Shown in pieces: positions 1 through 6,554 of a stretch of DNA of 6,730 nt. This DNA is from JAAXKN01 sp050259615 (GTDB taxonomy: Bacteria > Bacteroidota > Ignavibacteria > Ignavibacteriales > SURF-24): assembly GCA_050259615.1 (NCBI GenBank), contig JBLNAZ010000244.1, positions 1 through 6,730 on the forward strand. The letters run 5' to 3'. Position 1 is the first letter of the stretch; each line of letters begins with the position of its first letter. Position numbers and translations under genes: made by a program. Below the pieces are notes generated by a model. That model saw nothing but the letters and a program-made list of their open reading frames with translations, ran no database searches and was not told the origin of the DNA.

Positions 1-1303
1 TTTCCGAGTTCTTTAAGATGGCCTCGTAGAGTTTATTTACGTCGTATCCCCTTATGCCGTTGAGGTAGGAACCTGCAATTACGGATGCCGAGTTTGAGCC
101 TATCATGCAGTCGCGGTGGCCCGGGCTTGCCCATTCGGGAAGCCATCCGCTTTCGTTATAGGTATTTACGAGTCCTTCCATAATATGGCTGCAGAGTTCA
201 GGCTGCATAATAGTAAGAAGAGGGAAAGCGGCACGGAACGTATCCCAGAATCCGTTATCTGTAAACATGTAGCCCGTATGAACCACGCCGTCGTAAGGGC
301 TGTAATGAACAACTTTATTATCCTTATCAATTTCATAGAATCCGCGCGGGAAAAGCATGGTTCTGTAGAGTGCGGTATAGAACGTTCTCATCTGGCGTTC
401 AGTGCCGCCCCCGACTTCAATTCTGGAAAGTCCGTCGTTCCATATTTTTTCAGCTTTCGTCATAGTTTCATCAAAAGAGTCGCTTCCTGTTTCCCTTTTG
501 AGGTTTAGTTCTGCCTGGTCGAAGCTTATAAATGACGAAGCAGCTTTGAGGTGCACGGTTTCACTTTCACCTGTTTTAAATTTAAGGGCTGCCATTACAT
601 GGTCGGCCTCTTCTTCAAGCTTATTTGTGAACAATCCCTTTTCGCTCCACATGAATGCCGAATCGATTTCCTTATCGAAATAAACGACGAAGTAGTTATG
701 GAAGTTTGCAGGAACGCCGCCTTTGTTATTCCGGCAGTAGCCGATGAGCTTTTTTTCTTTTGGAAAGATCTTTATATATGAGCCCTTATTGAAAGCATCA
801 ACAAGGATGTATGAATTGTCCGTTTTGGGATATTTGATACGGAACTGCGCCGCGCGTTCGGTTGGAGTTATTTCAACCGAGACATTATAATCGCCGAGGA
901 AGACCTGATAGTAGTAAGGTTTTGCAATTTCCCTTTTATGGCTGAACCATGATGCACGGTCGTCCTCATTGAATTTAAGCGTGCCAGTCATAGGCATAAT
1001 GGAAAAGCTGCCGTAGTCGCCGATCCATGGCGAGGGCTGGTGAGTCTGGCGGAAGCCTTTGATTTTATATTCATCGTAAGTATACATCCAGCCGCTTCCC
1101 ATTTTGCCCGTCTGGGGCGACCAGAAGTTCATAGCCCAGGGAAGCGCAATGGCAGGATACGTGTTGCCGTTGGAGAGTTTGTAATCAGAGTCGGTGCCGA
1201 CGAGGGGGTTAACATAAGCGGCAGGATTTTTTTTCTTAGAGCCGTTCTCTCCCGCAGAAACAAGCGTTGAAATAAGTAAAATGAAAGTCAGGATTTTTTT
1301 CAT
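1..1303 (-). CDS. Secreted GH92-family alpha-mannosidase, N-terminal part (runs off left edge)
   Basis: Translating the minus strand from the ATG at 1303-1301 gives 434 uninterrupted codons that leave the window at base 1. Residues 1-17 (MKKILTFILLISTLVSA) form a typical Sec signal peptide, so the enzyme is exported, probably to the periplasm or cell surface. Motifs I recognise from GH92 follow: YVNPLVGTDS near residue 30, NGNTYPAIALPW at 45-56, GFRQTHQPSPWIGDYG at 83-98, DNGFWDTFRAAFPLL at 349-363 and GWLPEWASPGHRDCMIGS at 386-403. Known members have an N-terminal beta-sandwich and a C-terminal (alpha/alpha)6 barrel, and are calcium-dependent inverting exo-alpha-mannosidases of roughly 700-800 residues. 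About 300 residues, probably including the main catalytic acid/base residues, are therefore missing here, and linkage specificity cannot be judged. The start is firm: an in-frame stop lies at 1334-1336 and no other ATG lies between. There is no clear Shine-Dalgarno sequence. The terminator upstream implies its own promoter. Confidence 0.93.
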   Translation of the reverse strand, partial: MKKILTFILLISTLVSAGENGSKKKNPAAYVNPLVGTDSDYKLSNGNTYPAIALPWAMNFWSPQTGKMGSGWMYTYDEYKIKGFRQTHQPSPWIGDYGSFSIMPMTGTLKFNEDDRASWFSHKREIAKPYYYQVFLGDYNVSVEITPTERAAQFRIKYPKTDNSYILVDAFNKGSYIKIFPKEKKLIGYCRNNKGGVPANFHNYFVVYFDKEIDSAFMWSEKGLFTNKLEEEADHVMAALKFKTGESETVHLKAASSFISFDQAELNLKRETGSDSFDETMTKAEKIWNDGLSRIEVGGGTERQMRTFYTALYRTMLFPRGFYEIDKDNKVVHYSPYDGVVHTGYMFTDNGFWDTFRAAFPLLTIMQPELCSHIMEGLVNTYNESGWLPEWASPGHRDCMIGSNSASVIAGSYLNGIRGYDVNKLYEAILKNSE

Positions 1304-1320
1304 ATATTCGCCCGGTAAAT

Positions 1321-1361
1321 ATTCAAATAAGATTTACAAATGTAATCAAGTTTGTTTGAAT
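1321..1361. promoter_or_regulatory. Nested inverted repeats upstream of GH92, possible operator
   Basis: ATTCAAA (1321-1327) is exactly complementary to TTTGAAT (1355-1361). Inside, almost concentric, is a second dyad: TTACA (1334-1338), AA, TGTAA (1341-1345), flanked by GAT on the left and TC on the right. The inner dyad overlaps the candidate -7 element, so a dimeric regulator bound here could control the glycosidase. The bases are clear; the operator role is inference. Confidence 0.3.
1337..1344 (-). promoter_or_regulatory. Candidate -7 promoter element (TACATTTG) for the GH92 gene
   Basis: On the minus strand this reads TACATTTG, an exact match to the TAnnTTTG element known from Bacteroidota promoters. 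It lies about 33 bp before the GH92 start codon and downstream of the kinase-operon terminator, where a promoter is needed. I do not see a convincing -33 TTG element at the expected distance, so the call rests on the -7 match and position only. Confidence 0.35.
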
Positions 1362-1369
1362 TTGTGCCC

Positions 1370-1394
1370 AAAAAAAGCCCTCCGGGGAGGGCTT
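1370..1394 (-). terminator. Rho-independent terminator of the kinase operon
   Basis: AGCCCTCC (1376-1383) pairs perfectly with GGAGGGCT (1386-1393). In practice this is a 7-bp GC-rich stem with a four-base loop. On the minus strand it is followed directly by a run of seven T (complement of 1370-1376). It lies about 75 bp past the stop codon of the 807-aa kinase and just before the GH92 promoter region, so it should end the kinase transcript. There is no T-run on the plus-strand side, so it is one-directional. Confidence 0.9.
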
Positions 1395-1399
1395 CAATG

Positions 1400-1462
1400 T
1401 TAATGTGCAACTTTTTTGTCCCATACCTGAGGGAAATAACATTCAGGCATTGCATTCTGCAT
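1400..1462 (-). CDS. Possible 20-codon peptide ORF between kinase stop and terminator
   Basis: The minus strand from ATG at 1462-1460 reads 20 sense codons, then TAA at 1402-1400. It starts only 7 nt after the TGA of the 807-aa kinase and ends 6 nt before the terminator. The peptide begins MQNAMPECYF and ends QVWDKKVAH; it has one Cys, one Trp and a basic tail. A second ATG at codon 5 could also be the start. The frame differs from that of the kinase and has a TAG just upstream at 1477-1475, so it is not a simple readthrough extension. No Shine-Dalgarno sequence is visible, and translation would need coupling to the kinase. I recognise no family. An ORF this short arises often by chance, so this is a tentative call based on its snug position. 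Confidence 0.2.
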   Translation of the reverse strand: MQNAMPECYFPQVWDKKVAH

Positions 1463-1469
1463 AGAAATA

Positions 1470-3893
1470 TCAGACTATATTTTCCATCGGCTGCTCTGCT
1501 ATCCGGGTTTGGAACATGGGAAGCGTAAATGTAAAATGGCTTCCTTTGCCAGGCTCGCTTTCAACGCTTATTGATCCGCCGTTCTTCTCAATCATCTCCT
1601 TGCACAAAATAAGTCCCAGTCCCGAACCGGTCTCCTTTGCCGTCCCGGATGTGGTATGCTGAACATCAATTCTGAAGAGCTTTTCCATATCTTCTTTTTT
1701 CATGCCTATACCCGAATCGCTTACCGTAAGGGCAGCCATTTCATCAGTCGTGGAGGAAGATATTTCCACTATACCTCCGGCATTTGAAAATTTAATGGCA
1801 TTTGTAACCAGGTTGCGTATAACCGAATTAACAGAATGCAGGTCGGCAAAAACCAGAATTTTCTTTTCAACACTGTTTATAATTTTAATGTCTTTTGCCT
1901 CTGCAGCACCCGAGAGTACGTCTATTGCGTCTTCAGTCATTTCAAAAAGTCTGATAATGCCCGGCTCATATTTCATCTTACCGCTTTGAATGCTGGCCCA
2001 CTGAAGCAGATTATTAAGAAGATTATAAATTTTTCTCATGCCCCCGTTAATATTTCCGGCAAAGGCTCTGATATCTTCTTTTTCCATAAAGTCTATATCC
2101 TTGTACAGCAGGTCAGAAAATCCCAGAATAGAATTAAACGGATTTTTAAGGTCGTGTGAAATAATGGAGAAGAACTTGTCCTTGCTGATGTTCAATTCTC
2201 TCAGCTGTTCATTCAGATGAGCCAGTTCAATGGCTTTATTCTCGAGAAGAAGTACTGTAGAGGCCAGTTTTTCCTCGGCAATTTTTCTTTCTGTAATATC
2301 AGTTGCAAGTGCCTGATAGCCCGTTACGTGCTTATCATAGTAAATTGCGCTGCATCTTACCAAAGCGGTTCTCGTCTGTCCGCTGCTGTGCGCAAAGTGA
2401 ATGTCGTACTGCATGGAATCGTTTTCATTCATATTTTCAAGCATGCTTTTAACTGTAATTTCGCTTTCGGGGCATACAAAGCGTAAAATGCTCCGGCCTT
2501 TCAGCTGATTGAAATTATAGCCGGTAAGTCTTTCAAAGCTCTGGTTTACAGCTGATATTTCTGCATTTTCATTCAGCACATAAATAGCATCGGAAGTTTT
2601 CTTGAATAAGGCTTCATACTGAAGTATTGCCTGCCCCAGCTTAAAATCCCTGTGCTGCTGCTGCAGATACTCCCTCATTATAACCGCAGCTGCACCCGAT
2701 ACGGCCAGTATAATTAATCCGGGTAAAAAAGAAAAAAAGCTGTCGGGAAGAGGTTTTATAACGTATACTGCGGCGGCGAGCAATATAACCGTCCAGAAAA
2801 TCGCCTTAATTCTTTCAGTAATCAGGGGCATACATGAGGCCAGGAGCATTAAGCTGAATGACACAATTCCGCCGCTGAAGCCGATAAAATATCCGGCAAA
2901 AAGCACCACTGCATAGCGCATGGACCACAAGGCGTTTGGTTTGAGGAATACCAGAAACTCCTCAGTTACTATTAAGGCCAGAGTTGCGCCGTAAAAGGCC
3001 AGGTTGGCTGTGTCTGCAAAAAACATAACATGCGACAAAGCCAGGGATACGGCAGAGAGGCCTGCGAGGCAGAATACAATACGAGGGACAAGGGAATTTA
3101 CATTATAAGCGTTATCGCTTCCCGAGAAAAGCCTTTCAGGTTTTGTCCGTATTAACAGCAGAAGTCCTGCAAGGCTTAAAAGAAACAGAGCCGCGGTGAT
3201 GGTCCACTTTTTCGTATTCCAGAAAAAGTGCAGGTCCTTTATGTCGAGTGTAAAATCCGAATTGGGAGAAATGCTGATGCTAACCTGGCGGACGGAATTA
3301 TAATCGAATACTCCGTCAACCGTTTTTCCTGAAGGCTGAAAGGGATTAAGCACAAGTGCATCCAGAAGAGAGCTGAAATTGCTCCAGTTTTTTCCGGGGG
3401 CAGCTTTTTCGGTAAAGAAGGTTTCACCCAGAACGAACATGCTGTCGCCTCTTCCCGAGGTGCCCGCCACAGAGCCGTCCATAACATCAATCATAACAAG
3501 TGAAGAGCGGCCCGCGCCGCGCCATTTAAACGATACGCCTGCATCTGATGGCACGGGTCTGTCGATATGAAAAGCGACGCCGGAGAACGACGCAGAATCG
3601 TTGTGCGCCCTCATCCTGAAATACTTCTCTCCTGTTGAATCTTTCAGAATCCAGGTTTTAATGGGGGTATGCCCGTCGTAATAAGGTTCGAACGGATAAA
3701 GCTGATTCCATTCGCCCGTACTGAACAAATTTATATCTACAGGGCGCAGTTCCTGAGAAGCCGGCATGAATAAAGCTATATAAGCGCTGCAGCCCAGCGT
3801 GAGGAGGAAAACAAAAGCCAGTGCCGCTTTAAGGTACAAGAGTTTTCCCCTGCTGTTTTTTGTAAGAAGTTCCCGTTTCATTAGTGAATACAT
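1470..3893 (-). CDS. Membrane sensor histidine kinase: extracytoplasmic beta-rich domain, 7TM, PAS, HisKA, HATPase_c (7TMR-DISM-like)
   Basis: This is an 807-residue two-component sensor kinase. A basic N-terminus precedes a signal anchor at about 22-42, then about 185 extracytoplasmic residues rich in alternating strand-like sequence. Seven hydrophobic segments follow (about 231-248, 271-292, 295-317, 323-344, 345-358, 364-379, 386-406). Basic residues in RTKPER, KPNALWSMR, TERIK and the segment after TM7 fit the positive-inside rule with the C-terminus in the cytoplasm. A PAS domain spans about 425-535 and ends in TDITERK, then a coiled coil to about 570. The H-box is FFSIISHDLKNPF with phospho-acceptor His580; D581 and N584 fit the DxxN phosphatase motif. 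The ATPase domain has the N-box (N698), G1 DSGIGM (726-731), an F-box at EKLF (737-740) and G2 GSGLGL (756-761). No receiver domain is fused. It lies 12 nt after the upstream kinase, with no Shine-Dalgarno sequence, so translation may be coupled. ATG codon 5 is an alternative start. Kinase function is certain; the signal is unknown. Confidence 0.95.
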   Translation of the reverse strand: MYSLMKRELLTKNSRGKLLYLKAALAFVFLLTLGCSAYIALFMPASQELRPVDINLFSTGEWNQLYPFEPYYDGHTPIKTWILKDSTGEKYFRMRAHNDSASFSGVAFHIDRPVPSDAGVSFKWRGAGRSSLVMIDVMDGSVAGTSGRGDSMFVLGETFFTEKAAPGKNWSNFSSLLDALVLNPFQPSGKTVDGVFDYNSVRQVSISISPNSDFTLDIKDLHFFWNTKKWTITAALFLLSLAGLLLLIRTKPERLFSGSDNAYNVNSLVPRIVFCLAGLSAVSLALSHVMFFADTANLAFYGATLALIVTEEFLVFLKPNALWSMRYAVVLFAGYFIGFSGGIVSFSLMLLASCMPLITERIKAIFWTVILLAAAVYVIKPLPDSFFSFLPGLIILAVSGAAAVIMREYLQQQHRDFKLGQAILQYEALFKKTSDAIYVLNENAEISAVNQSFERLTGYNFNQLKGRSILRFVCPESEITVKSMLENMNENDSMQYDIHFAHSSGQTRTALVRCSAIYYDKHVTGYQALATDITERKIAEEKLASTVLLLENKAIELAHLNEQLRELNISKDKFFSIISHDLKNPFNSILGFSDLLYKDIDFMEKEDIRAFAGNINGGMRKIYNLLNNLLQWASIQSGKMKYEPGIIRLFEMTEDAIDVLSGAAEAKDIKIINSVEKKILVFADLHSVNSVIRNLVTNAIKFSNAGGIVEISSSTTDEMAALTVSDSGIGMKKEDMEKLFRIDVQHTTSGTAKETGSGLGLILCKEMIEKNGGSISVESEPGKGSHFTFTLPMFQTRIAEQPMENIV

Positions 3894-3905
3894 TTTATAT
3901 AAATT

Positions 3906-5123
3906 TTATATTTTAAATATCACTCTGAATTCCGAGCCTTTGTTCTTCTCGCTTTTAACGGATATGTCTGCATTATTCAGGTCGCAGTATTTTTTTGCCA
4001 GCGCAAGTCCCAGTCCGTTTCCCTCATAGTGTCTTGTATATCCTGAATCCTCCTGGGAAAAAGGGTCGAAGAGTTTTTTCATATATTCCTCTGACATGCC
4101 TATTCCGGTATCGGAAACAACGACAGCCAGCTCATCTTCATTTGAAACTGTTTTTAATTCAACGCGTCCCTGCCTGGTAAATTTAATTGCATTATCCAGC
4201 AGGTTATCAAATATCTGTGTAAGAGCGTACTGATCGGCAACAATTTTTTCTGAAACACCAGCCGGTTCATAAACAAGTTCAATGCCTTTATTAGATGCAG
4301 CAGGATGCATTTCCCTTATAAGCGGATCCAGTATATCTCTTTCAAGGTCTACCGGTCCGGGCCTGGATATATATTTATTCTGCTGGATCTGCGAAATATT
4401 TATTATCATTTCGATGGTGCGGATGAGGCGGCTGGAGCTGCTTTCGATTGCAGAGAAACAGATGCCGAGAGCTTCGTCATTTTTATCGCCGGTTATATCT
4501 TTTACAAGAGAGGTATAATTGAGGATGTTGCTTAACGGGGTTCTTATTTCGTGCGAGACCTGGGTGAGAAAATCGCTTTTCAGCCTTTCAGATTCCTCCG
4601 CCCTGTTCTTGGCCTCAACGAGCTCTTTCGTCCTGTTATCAACAATGTGCTGGAGGTCTGAATTCAACAAAAACAGCTCCTCTTCAACTTCTTTTCGTCT
4701 TGCAATTTCAGACTGCAGGTCGGTATGTTTTCTGCGGTAATCGAGCGCAAGTTTTCTGTACAGGCCTGAGATTTCTGAAAGCCAGCCCACAGATGCGGCA
4801 AGTATTATAGTGATTATAAATGGGGGGAGCCCGTCGACAAAGCTTTTCTTTTCAAGGAGGCCGACATCATAAAAAAGAAATCCGTTAACAGGTATGACAA
4901 GTAAAGAAATGACGATTCCGATCTTAAATTTCCAGATCCAGGCGGAGGCTAAAACGGGTATCAGCAGCAGCATTGTTGCCGCCTCGCCAAGCTTATAATA
5001 TAAGGGCTCAAATGAGATAATATAAAGCCCGAACAGGGCCATGGTAATTATTAGCCTGAGCGTAAGCTGCCTGGAGCTGAGCCTTTCCTCTTTACTTTTA
5101 AGAATCTGAATTTCCTGCCGCAT
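3906..5123 (-). CDS. Membrane histidine kinase with four TM segments, coiled coil, HisKA, HATPase_c
   Basis: This 405-residue sensor kinase is the first gene of the operon. A basic N-terminus is followed by four hydrophobic segments (about 23-39, 48-65, 68-86, 100-117) with very short outside loops, resembling the four-helix membrane modules (KdpD/DUF4118-like) of many kinases. A charged coiled coil (about 120-185) joins them to the H-box FLTQVSHEIRTPL, with phospho-acceptor His191. The ATPase domain is complete: N-box NLLDNAIKF with N311, G1 DTGIGM (338-343), F-box LFDPFSQED (351-359), G2 GNGLGL (368-373) and a final G3-like NKGSEF. There is no PAS, GAF or HAMP domain and no large extracytoplasmic loop, so any signal must come through the membrane, the coiled coil or a partner. 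The start has an AGGGTG Shine-Dalgarno-like sequence only 2 nt before the ATG, the clearest such signal in the operon. The downstream kinase starts 12 nt after its stop. No response regulator is visible. Confidence 0.95.
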   Translation of the reverse strand: MRQEIQILKSKEERLSSRQLTLRLIITMALFGLYIISFEPLYYKLGEAATMLLLIPVLASAWIWKFKIGIVISLLVIPVNGFLFYDVGLLEKKSFVDGLPPFIITIILAASVGWLSEISGLYRKLALDYRRKHTDLQSEIARRKEVEEELFLLNSDLQHIVDNRTKELVEAKNRAEESERLKSDFLTQVSHEIRTPLSNILNYTSLVKDITGDKNDEALGICFSAIESSSSRLIRTIEMIINISQIQQNKYISRPGPVDLERDILDPLIREMHPAASNKGIELVYEPAGVSEKIVADQYALTQIFDNLLDNAIKFTRQGRVELKTVSNEDELAVVVSDTGIGMSEEYMKKLFDPFSQEDSGYTRHYEGNGLGLALAKKYCDLNNADISVKSEKNKGSEFRVIFKI

Positions 5124-5135
5124 ATCACCCTAAAG

Positions 5136-5158
5136 AAAGAATGGAATACTAATTCTTT
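5136..5158 (-). repeat. Inverted repeat in the leader of the kinase operon
   Basis: AAAGAAT (5136-5142) and ATTCTTT (5152-5158) are perfectly complementary with a 9-nt spacer. The repeat sits just upstream of the Shine-Dalgarno-like sequence of the 405-aa kinase. It could be an AT-rich operator or a weak mRNA hairpin affecting initiation. A seven-base repeat in AT-rich DNA may also be chance. Confidence 0.25.
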
Positions 5159-5274
5159 AACCCTGACTTTAGAACCAGTTGCTGAAAATCGAAAATTCGC
5201 AATTAATCAAAAAACAATGCTGCATCGTATACCGGGTTGTTTGGAATATTTAACCGTGACAAATGTTTACAATC

Positions 5275-5282
5275 CAAAGATA
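5275..5282 (-). promoter_or_regulatory. Candidate -7 promoter element (TATCTTTG) for the kinase operon
   Basis: The minus strand reads TATCTTTG, an exact TAnnTTTG match, about 150 bp upstream of the first kinase start. If used, it would give a long leader containing the inverted repeat next to the start codon. No clear -33 TTG element is seen at the right distance, and a closer promoter cannot be excluded. Confidence 0.3.
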
Positions 5283-5425
5283 CGCGGTTTTAACATAAGG
5301 AAAATTATTTATATTGTCATCATTAATATTTTATAAGAATAAATATTTTGCCGTATGCATCCGGCAGCTGCAAATTCGAGAACATTTTTGTCTAATCATA
5401 CTGCCGCCATGTAGCAATAATTTTT

Positions 5426-5433
5426 TATATTTG
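5426..5433 (+). promoter_or_regulatory. Candidate -7 promoter element (TATATTTG) for the reductase gene
   Basis: TATATTTG matches TAnnTTTG exactly and lies 45 bp before the reductase ATG, a normal distance for a short leader. I find no TTG at the usual -33 spacing, so support is from the -7 match and position. Confidence 0.4.
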
Positions 5434-5466
5434 GACCTGCAATCTGGAATTTTTCTAATTATATAC

Positions 5467-5472
5467 AGGAAA
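5467..5472 (+). promoter_or_regulatory. Ribosome binding site of the reductase
   Basis: AGGAAA lies 6 nt before the ATG at 5479. It supports that ATG as the start and is one of only two recognisable Shine-Dalgarno sequences in the window. Confidence 0.55.
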
Positions 5473-5478
5473 TAAATA

Positions 5479-6471
5479 ATGACTTATCTGCCTTCTGCTT
5501 CAAGATATGATGGGATGCCGTATAAAAGATGCGGCAAAACAGGACTTAAGCTGCCTCTTATATCATTAGGCCTCTGGATGAATTTCGGCGGCGTGAATGT
5601 TTACGAAAACAGCCGCAGTATGCTTTTCAGGGCATTCGACCTTGGTATTACGCACTTTGACCTTGCAAATAACTACGGGCCTCCTTACGGAAGCGCAGAG
5701 GAAACTTTCGGCAGCGTAATGGAGCACGACCTCAGGCCTTTCCGCGATGAACTTGTAATTTCAACCAAGGCGGGTTACGATATGTGGCCCGGTCCGTACG
5801 GCAACGGAGGATCGAGAAAGTATCTCATTTCAAGTCTGGACCAGAGTCTCAAGAGAATGAAGCTCGATTATGTGGATATTTTTTACCACCACAGGCCCGA
5901 CACTGAGACGCCGATAGAAGAATCGATGATGGCTTTGGATCAGATTGTCCGCTCCGGCAAGGCCCTTTACGCCGGCATTTCAAATTACAGTGCAGAGCAG
6001 ACAAAAAAAGCAGCTGAAATTATGAAGGAGCTCGGTACGCCTTTTATTATCCACCAGGCAAAGTATAATATGTTCAACCGCTGGATTGAAGACGGTCTGC
6101 TTGACGTGCTGGATAAAAACGGAATGGGATGCATCGTGTTTTCCCCTCTTGCACAGGGGCTACTTACCGATAAATACCTAAAAGGGATACCCGAAGGCTC
6201 GCGCGCATCGAAGAGCTACAGCCAGCTTAAGGATCAGATAACGGATGACAAGGTTAAAAAGCTGAATGACCTGAACGACATGGCCAAACAGCGCGGGCAG
6301 ACACTGGCTCAGATGGCTCTTGCATGGACGCTCAGGCTTCCGGGAGTAACTTCAACTCTTATAGGCGCAAGCAGCACCGCGCAGATAGACGACGCAGTTG
6401 GGCTACTTAAGAATCCTTCCTTCAGTGAAGAAGAAATTAAGAGAATAGATTTAATTTTATACAGTCTTTAA
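5479..6471 (+). CDS. gpr: Aldo/keto reductase, YghZ/Gpr type (L-glyceraldehyde-3-phosphate / methylglyoxal reductase)
   Basis: This 330-residue cytoplasmic NADPH-dependent aldo/keto reductase closely resembles E. coli YghZ (Gpr, AKR14A) as I remember it. Shared stretches include LGITHFDLANNYGPP at 55-69, STKAGYDMWPGPYG at 95-108, GGSRKYL, SLDQSLKRM and FSPLAQGLLTDKYL. The catalytic tetrad is complete and at the same numbering as in YghZ: D61, Y66, K97, H138. The C-terminal cofactor-binding segment LIGAS is at 294-298. Known members reduce L-glyceraldehyde 3-phosphate and methylglyoxal to less toxic products; related proteins have been annotated as potassium-channel beta-subunit-like, which is a fold resemblance only. 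The protein is about 16 residues shorter than YghZ at the C-terminus, outside the active site. The ATG has AGGAAA upstream, and the N-terminus aligns with YghZ from residue 1. It is transcribed alone, divergently from the kinases, with no partner gene visible downstream. Confidence 0.93.
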   Translation: MTYLPSASRYDGMPYKRCGKTGLKLPLISLGLWMNFGGVNVYENSRSMLFRAFDLGITHFDLANNYGPPYGSAEETFGSVMEHDLRPFRDELVISTKAGYDMWPGPYGNGGSRKYLISSLDQSLKRMKLDYVDIFYHHRPDTETPIEESMMALDQIVRSGKALYAGISNYSAEQTKKAAEIMKELGTPFIIHQAKYNMFNRWIEDGLLDVLDKNGMGCIVFSPLAQGLLTDKYLKGIPEGSRASKSYSQLKDQITDDKVKKLNDLNDMAKQRGQTLAQMALAWTLRLPGVTSTLIGASSTAQIDDAVGLLKNPSFSEEEIKRIDLILYSL

Positions 6472-6499
6472 TTTTTATGGGTGCCAGAAATCCCAATAC

Positions 6500-6515
6500 A
6501 CAACAAATGTTGTTT
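6500..6515 (+). terminator. Weak AT-rich hairpin after the reductase, possible terminator
   Basis: ACAACA (6500-6505) AA TGTTGT (6508-6513) is a perfect dyad 29 bp past the reductase stop, followed by TTTAATTT. A second small dyad, ATTTCA-T-TGAAAT (6517-6529), comes right after. The stem is AT-rich and the T-run broken, so termination would be inefficient; the GC-rich hairpins further on may do this job instead. Confidence 0.25.
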
Positions 6516-6554
6516 AATTTCATTGAAATCATCCATTACGGAATCTGAACATGT

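Larger units (their letters stand above)
5124..5478. other. Divergent intergenic region between kinase operon and reductase
   Basis: This stretch of 355 bp has no credible gene. It is AT-rich, especially 5296-5350, which is almost only A and T and may be easily melted or bent. It must hold the promoters of both the minus-strand kinase operon and the plus-strand reductase. Besides the two TAnnTTTG elements, I see a short stem TGCCG (5349-5353) / CGGCA (5362-5366) around an ATGCAT, overlapping the palindrome GCAGCTGC (5364-5371), about 110 bp before the reductase start. No riboswitch or tRNA was recognised. Confidence 0.7.

Noticed and set aside
116..508. A 130-codon open frame on the plus strand, antisense to the GH92 gene.
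   Set aside because: The minus strand reads clear GH92 motifs throughout; the antisense frame shows no family resemblance, and further plus-strand frames up to 1270 are likewise shadows.
3239..3490. An 83-codon minus-strand frame inside the larger kinase.
   Set aside because: It is out of frame with the kinase within its outer-domain coding sequence and has no independent signals.
3786..3800. Lipobox-like TLGC at residues 32-35 of the 807-aa kinase.
   Set aside because: Hydrophobic sequence continues after the Cys and the protein has seven further TM segments, so a signal anchor is more likely than a lipoprotein.
1702..4740. Many plus-strand open frames of 60-107 codons opposite the two kinases.
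   Set aside because: They lie within strongly supported kinase genes, have no recognisable domains and overlap each other in different frames.
5314..5337. Sigma70-like TTGTCA with TATAAG downstream on the plus strand.
   Set aside because: The spacer is only 12 bp and the region is very AT-rich, so the match is probably chance.
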